Assembly: GCA_009617715.1 (NCBI GenBank)
Contig: VTFK01000160.1
Span: 558,001 to 622,000, forward strand
Direction of reading: 5' to 3'
Source of the DNA: Plectrocnemia conspersa
Lineage: Eukaryota; Arthropoda; Insecta; Trichoptera; Polycentropodidae
DNA: 64,000 nt
Shown one piece after another: positions 26,560 through 39,265 of the stretch (the stretch's first letter is position 1; each line of letters starts with the position of its first letter). The notes under the pieces are model-generated. The model worked only from the letters and a program-made list of their open reading frames with translations. It did no database searches and was not told the origin of the DNA. The position numbers and the translations under genes are program-made.

Positions 26560-26900
26560 TCAAAACTCCAATATCGGTTTGTTGTTCCACCGGGCGCGAA
26601 AGCAACCGGAGCAAAGTGGGCAAAAAGGGCAATAAAACCTGTGCGACCATAAACGCCGCGCGATGGGAAAATCCTTGAAGGGGCCCAGAGCAAATATTTG
26701 ACCGTTTTCAAAAAACAAACCTGGCAAAAAAGGAAAGGAAGGGTCTCGTTCCCGGAAAGCGATAAACGGGAAAAATCCTGCTTTTGTTGCCCTCGCCCGG
26801 GCGATTTTGTTGTTTTAATAACTTAATTCGGTCGCTCTACGTCTAGACTTGTGTATACTGATAAAACGTCTTCTGAGTGCTTGGCGAGTGTTAAATTTGC
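26560..26900. other. GC-rich island, candidate regulatory DNA
   Basis: Abrupt GC-rich block in AT-rich intron. It contains the 10-base palindrome CGCCCGGGCG near 26806-26815 and many GGGCAAAA/GGAAA runs. No frame is open through it on either strand. Regulatory role is inference from composition. Confidence 0.3.
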
Positions 26901-28599
26901 GAAAAAAGCCGATTTTAGAGGTAAAATGTTTGAAGCGTCGGAATAATAGATTGGATTTGGGAGCCCTAATGGGTAAAATTTAAAAAAAGTAATGACCAAA
27001 TTTCATAAAGTTTCTTTCTTTAAATCAACCTTGAAAACAAATATTAAACTTTATTATAATAAATTTGCAATATTACATTTTTTTGAATAAAATAATTATA
27101 GGTTTTATAGATGCAGTAGATTTCGGATTCCTTCGATCTGCAGAAGGATCTAAATACTCTATGGAAATGAGCTTTCTATAACCGATTGCCTTTTAATGTC
27201 ATGAAATGTCACACAGTTTTATTCTCAATGGCATTGATGTTGGCGCAATACTTAAATTATTTCAATGGATATATTCTAAGCCTTTCTTTACTAAGTTGCA
27301 CATTGCAAAAGCTCTCAGCAGATCGATAAAGATGCTCGATTTTTATTGAGAAATGCACGCTACTTACAGAATATTAAGTATTGTGCACTCTTTATGATGC
27401 TATAGTCCGTGGCTCCATTATATGGATATCTTGCGTAATGAGTCAAAGCAACAAATTGCGATTCAAAAATTATCAGTTGTTTAATTTCATATGGGACTAT
27501 TGAGGTGATTTGTATATTTTTAATTATATACATATGCTTTATGCTTTTGGCAATTGTGACGCATTAGGTTAATCGATGGTCTTAATTTTAATAAATAGCT
27601 ATAATATAATTGGATTTATTTGCTTCTTCATTCCTTTTAGAAAAACTGCAAAATTTCTGCGGGATATTTTAGGTTCACTCTGAAACATCACTATTTAATA
27701 TTAAATATCTATAACACATTATTTTTTTTACTTATATGAACAAACCAATACATTCATTTTTAATATTTGTCCAATCACGCGTTTCCAATTAGTCTTGTAA
27801 CATAATATTTTTTTTTGCAGTATATATTCATGAAATAATATAAAAGTTTAATGATTTTTAATAATTAATAATAATATATGTATTTACTTTTATTGTACAT
27901 ATGTCTTATGATATCTTTTGTATGGATTATAAATAATAATGATCCTAACTCGAATCTTTGATATCATTGTTAAGAATATATCATTCACTGACGAAATTTA
28001 TTCGGATGCTTGACATTGAGAGGGTTAATAATTCTACTATATTTAGTAAACTTCAAAGAACGTATATATATGTACATATATTCTAAAAATCCTTCAGATT
28101 AACAATACATGCTCGCACAATATATCTTAACAAGCCATTTAATAGGAATACCATTTGTGACAAGAGCGTTCGTATAATATTTTAACGGAAATGATTCAAT
28201 TCAAGCAAATTTTACTATTTTCTGAATGGGAATATCGGAGTATGTCGAGACGTGCTAAGGAGCTTAGGTGGCAGGAGGAGAAATATTGTAAGGTTTCCGA
28301 GAAAAAGGAGGTCCAGAAACTTCTTTGTCATATATGGCAATATCAATTCCGTGTGAGTATTAGTGAACTTAGATAATGGCGTCAATGAAGGGGAAAAGGA
28401 TGTTCGTTATTATATTGTTATTCTTTTAAAATATATGAGAATAATCAATCCATCATTAATGAGCATCAATGAAGGCTTTTGAACTTACAAATTAAATTTC
28501 ATTATTAATAGATTTACCGCTTCAACGACAAAGAATCTATTTAGCAGCATTGCAAAATATACAGCAGTACAAACGTATTTTAATAACTCTCATAGAATT

Positions 28600-29170
28600 T
28601 CCCGAATAAACTTCAATACGAATAGCTGGCGTCTGTCGGTACGGCAGATTTCCTCTTAACCGCGACCGCAGTTCCCGGGTAATACGAATTTCCCGAAAGC
28701 CCATTATGCTTAGGCGTGTTTATGTAATATTTCGGGAGGATTCTCGCCATGTATCACGCACGAGAACCGATTATTACACTGTGAGAATCGAAAATCTTCG
28801 CACTATAACGCTGTATAAAAAGAGTTTTCGGTCGGTCGTTCCGAAGCGGATACAGCATCCGCTTCCGCGCTCGCTATTTTACGCCAATAATATCAATAAT
28901 TCTTTGCTTAGCGCTGCCGAACCGAGAGGGCTTATTTTTATTTAGGACCTTTCGCCGAAAGGGTCCGGTGCTGTAAAATGGCGTGAAAAAATATAATATA
29001 CACAACCGTATACCGTAACGTAACGACGCACGTAAACACAATAATTTCCGGCGATTATGCTTCGGCGCCGAAGCGAAAAAGTTCGACAAATAAATTGTCT
29101 GTATTTTTCGTCTCTCGATATATGTGCGATGTTTGTATAAAGAGTGCATTGGAACGGCAAATAATTATTA
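28600..29170. other. GC-rich island, candidate regulatory DNA
   Basis: About 570 bp of CG-dinucleotide-rich DNA. Several short frames (72-91 codons) are open on both strands, without known motifs or splice sites in phase with CadN. A short hairpin is visible around 28944-28965 (GGACCTTTCGCCGAAAGGGTCC). Candidate enhancer or conserved element; composition is the only evidence. Confidence 0.3.
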
Positions 29171-30391
29171 ATTATTGTTCTCTCGTGTATCGAGGATGCT
29201 GTCTTGAATATATAGCAGTGATGTAAATATGATTATCTGAGCCCTACAATTACAACAAATATTTATAAAGCATAATATTTTTTACTGCCTCACCAACCGT
29301 TTTTTATGAAAAGAAATATTATAATTTAAATTTGAACTTTGTCATCTATCATATATTGTTTTAAATACGTGTCTCAAGTAATAAGCTTTATTTAAGAAAA
29401 AAATGGTATTGCTTTTTTGAGAAATTATTTCAGAAAACTGGGGATCGAAGTTTGTCATTTTATTAATGCTGATTTAAAATTGTAATTTATTGTATTTCAT
29501 TTTTAGAAATATTTTATCACAAAGCCAAATACAAATATAAATCTGAAATGATCTTATTTGATCATATTCGTCACCTGAAAGACACATTTAGAGAATTCTG
29601 TTGATTTCTTTAATTGAAATTTTCCTTTTAGCACGTCATTACGTTGCAGATAAATCACTTCCAATTGATGGTAGAGTGAAAGTTTCTCAATTGTACAATA
29701 AAGTGTTTTTATTAAAATCGAAATATATTTTGCACTTACTTTCTTACTGTTACTATTTTACCTAACCCTTTAAATATACAAAAAAAACTCGCTATTTTGC
29801 ATAGTGCACTTGTTATAATTTTCTATAGCGTGCCTTGAAAAATCTTGATTTATCAAAGGCGTTGAGAGTCGAAAACGTTCGTGAACCACTGGGTGAAGCT
29901 AAAGATCGAAATCATTTACTGTGCTATTAAATTGTCTATTGATGTTACTCACAATGTGCTCAACTGCTCTCACCGAAAGCCTAATAGATTAAAATAGGGG
30001 TGCAAAAATCATTCACGACTTATAAATAATAAATGAACTAATCGTTTTTACTTATTTTATTTCTGCAAAAAAAATATATTTTTAAATTTTCGTTGCTTTT
30101 CTACAAGTTGTGAATATCGTATCGAGTCCTTAATCTGGTAATAATGATATATATTGTATTATTTTAGTACAGATATAATGCATAATAAACATAATTCTTT
30201 ATCATATTATTTGATAACAATATATTTTACACTTCACTTTTGCTTTAAAAACACGACATTAAAAGTCCACTAGTTTCTTATTTTCTGGCTTTGATAATGT
30301 AAGGATCTAATTCACGAGTATTAAAATGTAAACAAAATATCACAAAAATCGTCACACGAAGCACTAAAAACTACGTTACATCATAGTGAAA

Positions 30392-30435
30392 TGTGAAGCA
30401 ATAGGAACACCACATACTGTTCCTATTGCTTCGCA
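30392..30435. repeat. Short hairpin
   Basis: An 18-bp inverted repeat with a single mismatch (TGTGAAGCAATAGGAACA / TGTTCCTATTGCTTCGCA) around an 8-base loop. It is shorter than a typical microRNA precursor and no extended paired base is visible, so it is more likely a relic of a mobile element end. Confidence 0.7.
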
Positions 30436-30619
30436 AGGCTGTTCCGTTACAGCGCATTGAAGAGTTTAAAAATAATGTAAAATCTATTCTTAGCAGGCCG
30501 TAGTTTGCCGACTCCTGCTTTATGACACAAACCTTATTATTAAAGCAAATACAATTATTGCTCTTTACCTGCTTCTTATCCTACTAAATGTGGTTTCGTA
30601 TTTAATTAGGTGAGCGCTT

Positions 30620-30935
30620 AACTTTTTGTAACAATTACAGTTCACAAAGTAATGAATTACAGCGTAGTTATTTATAGACGAAAATGTATTTATTCCGAAA
30701 ACTTATATACTACTAGCGGTATACCTTTTTACTTCAAGCGGCTTCAATTCCCAATTCACCTTTCCTTCGCAATGACAATAAATAAGTACCAAGGACGATC
30801 GCTCATTGTGGACATCTACTTGAGAGACGAACGCTTCTCTTGTCAATTTTATATCGCAATGTAACAAGCGAAATATCCATGTGCTACAAGCACGTGAAAA
30901 TAATTACGATAAATAATAAAAAGCAGAACTCTGAT
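30620..30935 (+). pseudogene. Helitron (PIF1-like) helicase C-terminal remnant
   Basis: Reading the plus strand from about 30624 gives an L-C-N start of the helicase insert region, then at 30733-30795 F-K-R-L-Q-F-P-I-H-L-S-F-A-M-T-I-N-K-Y-Q-G, the very characteristic late helicase motif of Helitron Rep/Helicase proteins (usual form F-x-R-x-Q-F-P-I-x-x-x-F-A-M-T-I-N-K-x-Q-G). After a frameshift at about 30860 follows N-K-R-N-I-H-V-L, matching the usual S-x-x-x-N-L-x-V-x stretch. In-frame stops and shifts show it is dead. Replication-initiator motifs are not present here. Confidence 0.8.
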
Positions 30936-30999
30936 AAACACATAAATTGTAATCCCAAACCCCTATCATATATTATTATTTCATAGCATCGAACTCAAC

Positions 31000-31290
31000 T
31001 CGGGAAAACTCGTTTCCACTTTTTAAAAGCAAAGTTAACTTTGCAACGACTTTCATTCATATTCACACTTGCGTCGAACCGACAATAAATATTAATATTA
31101 ATATACATTACGCAACGCGACACAGAAGTACCGTATCCGTTCCGGTGAAATTACCTTCATTTGTGGTCGAGGCCGATAAATCTTTCCGCCCGCGAAACTT
31201 TACACCCCGGGCGAAACAACACGACAACGAAAAACGCGACGGTGGCAAACTTTTACACCCTTATTGTCGCCATTACCTAAGCTCGCAATG
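31000..31290. other. GC-rich island, candidate regulatory DNA
   Basis: Directly follows the Helitron remnant. CG-rich, with two similar blocks, GCGAAACTTTACACCCCG and GCAAACTTTTACACCCTT, about 50 bases apart. No open frame of note. It could be regulatory DNA or the hairpin-rich tail of the Helitron; I cannot decide between these. Confidence 0.25.
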
Positions 31291-31806
31291 GCCTATGCAC
31301 AATTGATATTGTTGTGTATGGAAAATGGAAATGTTTTCTGGAAATTTTCATTATTTTCTCTTGTGTCCTAAACTGTTTAGCATGTCCCAACTTACACCGA
31401 TTTTCCCATACAACGTATAGGTACTACTGTATTGAATCATATTGAAATATGTAATGCGAAAGATCAGGCTATTTTTATAAGATAAAAATACGTAATTATA
31501 TGTCCTTTTGTGTACCCTTGGTTCAATATCTAGTAAAATTACATTCAATAAACAAACAATTTTACCAAAACAACTCGAGATGGGATATAAATAGTATTAT
31601 GGGTTATACGCGAGTTTCTGGAATTTGACTAAACCAATACACCTGCATGATTAAACATCGATAAAATTAATAAAATTAAACATTAACATTCATTATATCG
31701 CGGAAAGGGGTTCTATTTTAATATTTATAAAGTATAACATTGTAAAAAATCCTTTAAAGGGTTTATAATTTCATAAAATAGAGATCGATCATCAAATACT
31801 TAGATA

Positions 31807-31831
31807 CCTATATATATATATATATATATAT
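31807..31831. repeat. (TA)n microsatellite
   Basis: Run of TA dinucleotides in AT-rich intron. Confidence 0.85.
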
Positions 31832-31924
31832 CAAAGTTTAAAGTTACTAAACATATCATAATACGCAACTAATTAACATAATATGTGTTTTTCTTTTCAA
31901 AAAATATTTCTTAATTTTCAAATT

Positions 31925-32050
31925 TCATAGAGCCTATTTTTGTCAAAAATTTAATTTGTGCCAATATATTTAAATGTTGTACAACCGCTGCATAAAAAAG
32001 TAGGTCCGTGCCAGATGTTTGAAAATATACATGCTTTATTGGAAGCTTAA
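31925..32050 (-). repeat. Dispersed repeat family R1, copy 3 (inverted)
   Basis: On the minus strand it reads CATCTGGCACGGACCTACTT, TTTTATGCAGCGGTTGTACAA, CATTTAAATATATT, the same order as in the copies at 5655 and 44480. This is the only inverted copy in the window. Confidence 0.65.
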
Positions 32051-33384
32051 ATAGAGGTCGAAAGTATATGAATGGCAAAAAAATACTTTAGATTTTCCTA
32101 ATTACTCTAATATACCTTATCGTTGCTTTGATACTCTAAAAACTACATTATTAATCTGATTTAAAAAAACCGCTTCGCGTAGGAATCGGCAGATTGCAAA
32201 ATTGTATGGGGGCTTTTCTCAGAGTTACGCTTTAATAATCCAAAAAGTTTTTTATTTTCGTCTTGTTCGAAATATGAAAAATGTAATGTAACAGTTATTG
32301 ACAATTTTTACTACCGAAATTTCTTCGTAACTCTACGTTTTGTAATCATATTAAGTATAGATCCATTCTGGCCAATCGATTATCTGCGTCCATAATAACA
32401 AAATGTGTTTTAATAAATGATAAATGTTTTATCATTTTTCAAGTTCTTTTAAATTTTAACTATCTACTATAAATAATATAATTTACCTGCTTAAATCTTG
32501 TCAAAAAATATTATAAAAACAGTAAAAATGTTTTATATATAAAAAAATATCTACAATAATATACTGTATTATTAAAATCGCGTTTTTTTTTTAATCAAAA
32601 TTTCTTGAGAAATAAAAAACATAATTTACATAAATCAGAATGCTTCATTATGTAAATTATGTAGAATAGTAAAATATAAACAGCTTATTAGATAAATAGA
32701 TATATGTGGAGTAACAGCAGTAATAAATATATATTTTTTTAAGCTGAAAGTCATACAAATATTAAACATATAATACAACTTTCTAGACGAATCTTAAAAT
32801 AATAATACTATTAATTAAAATGTACTGAAATAATTATTCTGAAAAATACGATGTGAATAATTCGTGATATTGAATCACTACTATTATATTATAGAATTAG
32901 TTCATACGATAAAACAAAACATAAATTTTAATATAGATATAAAATGTCTTAGTATATATTGCTAGATCTTAAGTTAATTAATATAGATGTCTCAAATTAT
33001 TGTTAAATTTTTAAATATTTTATATTATAATTATTAATTTTATATTTTTTTTTGTCAACTTTAAACTACTTTAATTCATATTTTTTGAGTTTTTAAATAT
33101 TGTAAGTTTTAAACAACCACGTGTGACAATAATTGCAAATAAATTTTATTGAGCACTTACCACAGTATCCATTTGTTTTTAAAAAAATATAAATTCATAA
33201 GTAGTAACTCGAAATCACTCGATTCGTTTTATTAATCAAAACATTCAAAAACTTAGTTATAAAAGTAAATATAAATATGTACAAAATTTAATTAATATTA
33301 ACTTTTTATATAAAACATTTATACAAGTTATTAAATTTATATTTTTCGTTCAAAACCGTAAGTGATGGCTATTATGAATTTTTA

Positions 33385-33755
33385 TAAAATAGTCGTTTAC
33401 GTAGTGCGCAAATTCATACAGTCGAAAATGTGCGTAAATATAATATAACAGTAGCAAAGATATTGGAATTCGGTCCTGAGTAATGGCTTGAGCAACCATT
33501 ATATTTCAATGTCTTAAAACTTACCCAACCGGTAAATAACAATAAAAATATGCAATATAGTGTACCTTTTCATCCAATTTATAGCGCACATCTACACAAT
33601 GTATTGTATATTTTATTTTAATAATACTAAAGCTAGATTCTAAAATAATCTTAATGTAAAAAAAAAATATTTTTACCTAAAAAGTTGAGGGTCCGGAATA
33701 TGTACACTGGCTAGCTGTGGTACCTCGCGATAGTAAGAAACCGACAGCTACAAGA
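33385..33755 (+). repeat. Dispersed repeat family R3, copy 2
   Basis: Relative of 15835-16095, somewhat longer because of an internal stretch (about 33450-33590) not seen in copy 1. The right part, AAAAAGTTGAGGGTCCGG followed by GGCTAGCT..GGTACCTCGCGATAG, is best conserved. Confidence 0.7.
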
Positions 33756-34539
33756 TTAAGTAAATTTATTGAAATACAAATATTAAAATTTAAAACCATT
33801 AATTTTTATTGGCAACAATATTGAACTTAATAACTGAATAAAAATGATTTTATATTTAATAGTGTCGTATCTATGTTGAAAAATATTTAAATATACTGCT
33901 AGAAATGTATCCATAAAAATTTCATCGTTTTTGACACTCGATTGATAATAAATGAGAATTGTCTGTGGCAACTTTTGCTTTAAAATCTAATATACGCGTT
34001 GTTTATTTACAAATCCCTCTTAGCATATATTTATATGTGTGTGAATGTGGAATTCTAAACCTCAATACTATACAAAAGTATTCTACATGATTTTGTATGA
34101 TTTGATTATTTTAGTAATTTTATATACAAATAGCAATGTTTCGCTTCATATATTTCTTATTCTCTTCTTTTGTAATGCTTCTTTAATTAAAAGTTTTAGT
34201 TATTTTAAATTAATCAATAATGATTGATTTTCGTATAATAGTGATTATTTAATCTTTCCATAATTTCGATTGAATATAAAATAGTTATATAATATATATT
34301 AATGTACATAAATTATTTACCGGTGTTTTTTTTATTTTTTAATGTGAAAAGCTTTAGGTAAAAAGTAATGATAGCTGTTTCTTTCATATAGTTATTCTTA
34401 CCAATAATTCTCAAAAGTATTAATTTAATTTAACCTTTAGATATAGTTTTTTTTAATTCGGTCGTTACTATATGTATGATAATTTAATGCTCGATTGGTG
34501 TATTTAACACGATAAATATAATAACTTGTTGACTGACTA

Positions 34540-35110
34540 TTCGTGAATACATTCTTAATGTTATATAACCGACAACTATTTCGGCTTGGAATTCTAGTGA
34601 TGCCAGGCGTATGTCATAACGGCGCTCCATACACAATATCTATTATGCTAAAAGCTTCATTTCGCGGTAGAATCGTTAAAGGGTTGTTTATACGTCGCAT
34701 CTCAGCCATTTCCAACATTTTCCACCAGCGAATTTTGGTATATGCAAAGGATCGCTTTTTGTTGTGTGCGTCTAGAAGGAGAACCGCAGGCGTTCGAAGA
34801 GAATATGCCATTAAAACGAAAACGCTTTTTTGAGGTTTTTATTCTGCTCTGCTCCTTAAATTTATTTCTTAGCGGTCGTTGCATTTGATTGTTTTTAATT
34901 ATGGAAATATCGTTATTAAACATAGGTCGGCTGTTGCGGCAACGAGATAACGGCCGTTTCGCGTGACGCGAAACGGCCCCGAGGCATTTTATTTGTTTTA
35001 AGGTAGCGTAATTAATGAATCGTGACAGAGAGGAAAAGTAATTACGGAAAAGGCGGTCGAAAATGGGAAGGAAAGCGGCAAAAATGAGTCGGAATAAAAA
35101 AAATGCAAAG
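34540..35110. other. GC-richer island with a perfect GC hairpin
   Basis: GC-richer than its surroundings. At 34952-34978 lies a perfect 12-bp inverted repeat, GGCCGTTTCGCG-TGA-CGCGAAACGGCC. Short open frames occur on both strands (34543-34833, 34614-34811), but they have no motif and no exon context. Candidate regulatory DNA. Confidence 0.3.
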
Positions 35111-36789
35111 TGAATTTAATGAATAAATTACGAGTTACGCTTGTTGTATCCGTTGCGGGATACAATTGTGCGGCTTTGGCAGTTGATTTGTTTTTTTTTG
35201 TTGTTGTTGCTTGTTTTAGGTTTAAAAGTTTTGTTGTGTAAGAGAAACGTGGATTTATGCATTACGGATTGCGTGTGAAAAAATGGAAATGTCCTATAAA
35301 TTATGTTTGCCACGTTGATGTTGAATAAAATATTCACATCGGCGGATAACTCTACTGGCATCTGAGTTACATAATATATTTTTCACTTTTCTGAATTTCA
35401 CCTTACATCTTTCTTGTGTTATATATTAAAAATAAGTTGAATGAACTCTAACTTTTAAATCCTGTTGTATCTAGAAGGTCAGAAATAATGAGTGAATTTT
35501 ATTTCTGACCTTCTAATTCAATATGATTGAAAAAATCAATCATTTTGCAGAAAAACCTAAACCTATCGATTTTTTTAGGAAATAAAGTATGGCAAACCTC
35601 ATTTAAAGCTTTTTGATGACCAAGTGTAAATATCCTATATCGAATTTTTTCGGCATAAAATTGCAAAAACAGAGCAGACTCATCGCTACTGTTCTTGATT
35701 AACAAGTATCTTTCGATATGATTTAAAATACTTTGTCTGATGCTTATAAAATCGACACATGATGTCTCACGCTGAGGTTTATGAGCGTCAAATATCAGTT
35801 TTTGGTGTGTAGCGTGCTATCGTAGTTTTGAGGTCGATCGATAAAAGGATCATCACTTGTCGACCGACCAATTTATCAGCTGCGTTGACAGCTAGTTGGT
35901 CGAATATTAAGTAGTAATTTTAGAGTTCTTTGGAAATGCTATAAAAACGTCGTATTTGTATATCTAGACATGTATTTATATCTGGACATAATAAATAGTA
36001 AAACTAATTTTTTAGTAACGGAATTTCGTTTTCATGAGTGGAATTTCGTTTTTTTTTGTTGACAAATTGTATTCTTTGAAAATTTTTTCAATGTAAGATA
36101 ATCATTTTAATCACCTAATTTACTCTTAAGGTTTGACTGTCTTAAATAAATTTAAATATTATTATTATTATTCAAACAATTAAATATTAAAAAGTGAATA
36201 AAATTTTTGTTCACCATTTTGTCAAATTAAATGTTTTTCATTTTTATATATACATATAAAATTTAGTTACTTAAGAAATATTTCATACAGTACGTATGTC
36301 GACGACAGATGTTCTAAGATTTCCTCTAACTTCATGAAGGAGTTATTGTAATTTCCCCTTTATTTCTGGAGATTAACGTTTTGGCGTTCTAAAAACGGTT
36401 TCTCATTGCAATTTTAATCTTATCGCGCGTTTCTCATTTCATAAAATATTGCTTTAAACATATTCAAAAGATATACAATGTATAATATTATATAGCATAT
36501 AGCTCAACAATAGCAAAAGTAAAAAACAGATTTTATTAAACAAATCCAGAGGTATATAATGCTATTCAAAAGCTTGAACGCGTATTAATACGCTATATTG
36601 AAAATAGCAAAAAAAAAACAGGATCCGATTATATTAAACAAATCACGAGGTATCTGATATTTTCAAAGGCTTGAGGGCGCATTTGTACGCTTAACTGAAT
36701 ATAGTAAAAACCGTATATTTGGATCAGATTTAACCAATCTAATATACTGGATTGGAATATGAAAATCCTTTATTCAATAAAACACATTT

Positions 36790-37010
36790 AGTCCCATTCG
36801 CACGTTCGATCGCCGCAAAATGAAATTGGCATTGATTCTACCGTAGAATGTGATAGACGTGTGCTGTTATTTTTCATTTTGTTGCATCGACAAAGGCCAC
36901 ATCTCAAAGAACACAATTTTCTCGTTCGTTAAACGCGACTCTGGGTACAATATAATATTTTCTTCCTTCAGGCTTATCGCACTAACCGCGCGCGACGGGT
37001 CACACAGTTA
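36790..37010. other. Short GC-richer island
   Basis: A moderate rise in GC content between AT-rich blocks, with no open frame and no repeat detected. Nothing else recognised from 35110 to 38110 apart from AT-rich low-complexity DNA and an AATAAT run near 37527-37541. Confidence 0.2.
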
Positions 37011-38118
37011 ACGTAACAAATCGAATAAAATAGTAGAAAATTAAGTTGTAAAATATCACCAATAATAATTGATAAATTTATTTTATGTATGCATGGCAAC
37101 TTTCTAAATATCTTATAAACTATCCGAGCCTCTGTTAGAACATTATCAAGTATTGATTCTAAGCTATATTTATAATCAATATAAACAATACATCGATCTC
37201 TTCTTTATTAAATTAAATCCATCGAGACGCAGAATAGCGATATCGTTAAATAATACTATAATTAATACATTATAAAATCTCGTATCTCAAATGATTTTTA
37301 ATAATATTTCTCGGGATTTGAAACTGATTTTTTCCCCGGGACAGAATTTCTTTGCACGTAAATGGACTACGCATATGCTATAAATTGTTATACAATATAT
37401 TGCACAATGTGTTCTTGCTAAATTAAACTGTGCTTAAAGCTAAAAACGGAAATGTAAAACCGCAGCAACTGGCGCGCTCCAGGAGCTGTCGATTAAACGG
37501 AAATAAAGCACGAGCGAAAGAGGAAATAATAATAATAATAAAAAATATGTGCAAGTGAAACATGGCATTGGAAATAATTAATATATGTGAGAACGATATT
37601 CAATTAAGAGATAGGTTTTCGCAATGTGTTTGTAAATGTGTATGAGCGTCCGTTGCGACGCGCAATGAAGGGGAAAATATCCTATTGAATTATTTTATTA
37701 TGTTTAGTGATTCTGAGTAATTATATAAATTGAAAAGTATAGAAAACGTTTGACTCAAATAAAAACACATTTCGTAAATAATAAAATAAATATATTCAAT
37801 TAACCGAAGCAATTAAAATTGTATTTAAAAATATTTATGATGTAAATTATTCATGAAAATTTTACTTGCTCAAATATTTTCTTACAGTAAATAAGAATTA
37901 TAAACTAACACGTTCGCTATAGCTCATAACTTCTAAACGACATCCAGCGAGATATGATCTGCTGATGTCCAAACATAAACCAAAAAAAGTTTCACCCGAA
38001 AGTTACTCTATAACTCAGCGCGAACTCACGAGACAAAAAATATAACTTTTCTTTCTAATAAATTGCATAAGCCACTCTTGTTTTTATTAGTATCTCCAAG
38101 GTTAATTTATTTACTTTA

Positions 38119-38141
38119 GTATATATATATATATATATATA
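38119..38141. repeat. (TA)n microsatellite
   Basis: Run of TA dinucleotides about 1.1 kb upstream of the first CadN exon in the window. Confidence 0.85.
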
Positions 38142-38774
38142 ACATATGTGGTTCATATTCAATTTTGTATCAAGTTTCTAAGAAACGTGTTTGTCTATAT
38201 GAGGGTCACTCTAATCTCGCTGAAAAGTTTTCTATTAAATTTAGGGTCATGTTATAGTCGTTTCGCGTGTTTACGAACCACCTCGTATTTCATGTTATTT
38301 ATATAGATCCTTGCGGACCATTGTAAGTCAATATTTTACTTCCTCACAATAAGCAATTCGGTAAAAAAACTATGATTTAGAACGGGTCTCTTAGTAAAAG
38401 ATTAGCTATCTTGCGGGTAATGGTTTTCCGGGATTTAGTTTATAGTTATATAGCGGATAAGTGTATTTTTGATATAGATCACTATAAATGTTTGGCATTA
38501 ATAAGTAATATTGAAAATCTATACATTTTTTTTCATAATATTATCAGTTACTCTGACAACGTTTATTATGTATGTATTTTATATCAATATATGTAAAATA
38601 TTTATTAAAATTTCACACAATACTTCACACAGAAATCTGGCAATAACTTGGCTTTTCAAGTTTACTCAATGCGTAATGATGTCAATTAAACAAATAAACT
38701 GTTATGCTGCACAGTTGATGTCTCTCATATTTTTTATTACTGGTTTGAACCAGCTCTGTTTAATCGCAGATGCG

Positions 38775-39160
38775 AGCTAATTTTGTCACTTCTAGGACAC
38801 CCCTTTAATGTCTTTACGCCTAAAAACGGTTCAGATGGCCACACAAGCGATCGGTAACCAAAAGTTAAAGTACAATAGTATTATGCGTAATGCATAATGT
38901 ATTGTCTAGCACGCGTTCTTTCCAAGCAAAGGGTAGTTTTTATCGGTAGTACTTATGGGTGATTAATGTATTGGGACGGGTGTTCTATTCAATGTTTTTA
39001 ATTATTAACGTAATTATTTGGTCACGAGATCTTTCTTCAATTGTTGTGTAAATATACTGTAAGTGGTCTGACTTTCGAGAAGGTTTGATCCCTCTTTTAA
39101 TTTATTCAAATTGTCCTTAAAATAACAAATTATGCAGGTGGTTGAAACCGCCACAGATGA
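38775..39160 (+). repeat. Dispersed repeat family R2, copy 3 (5'-truncated)
   Basis: Matches the right two-thirds of the copies at 12363 and 19370: GCGATCGGTAACCAAAAGT, GTATTGTCTAGCACGCGT, CTTTCCAAGCAAAG, GTGTTCTATTCAATG, TATTAACGTAATTATTTGG, AATAACAAATTATGCAGG followed by TGGTTGAAACC. It ends only about 105 bp before the 3' splice site of the exon at 39266. Confidence 0.75.
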
Positions 39161-39265
39161 AAGAATAATGGTATCGATTGTAATGGAAATTATTTTTATG
39201 CTATGTGTTATTAACTGTTGCTCTATTTTGAATTATAAATAATATATGTCTTTATTTCTTTCCAG

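Larger units (their letters stand above)
1..39265 (+). other. CadN: Long exon-free region, probable CadN intron (left end outside window)
   Basis: No exon could be supported here. The region ends in a strong acceptor (pyrimidine-rich tract then CAG at 39263-39265) in front of an internal cadherin exon that begins in mid-codon, so the preceding CadN exon must lie upstream, probably left of the window. I looked for cadherin linker codons (D-x-N-D-N-x-P) and saw none, but a short exon could be missed by eye. Contents: background DNA of very high AT content; GC-richer islands near 230-640, 4060-4450, 6600-7010, 8270-8640, 10130-11180, 11560-12180, 14740-15350, 18060-18430, 26560-26900, 28600-29170, 31000-31290 and 34540-35110; dispersed repeats and transposon remnants listed separately; and otherwise nothing I recognise. 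It could also include a 5' flank or a nested non-coding gene. Confidence 0.6.

Noticed and set aside
28191..28376. 61-codon frame rich in charged residues
   Set aside because: It looks protein-like at first sight, but it matches no family I know and has no splice sites or neighbours to support it.
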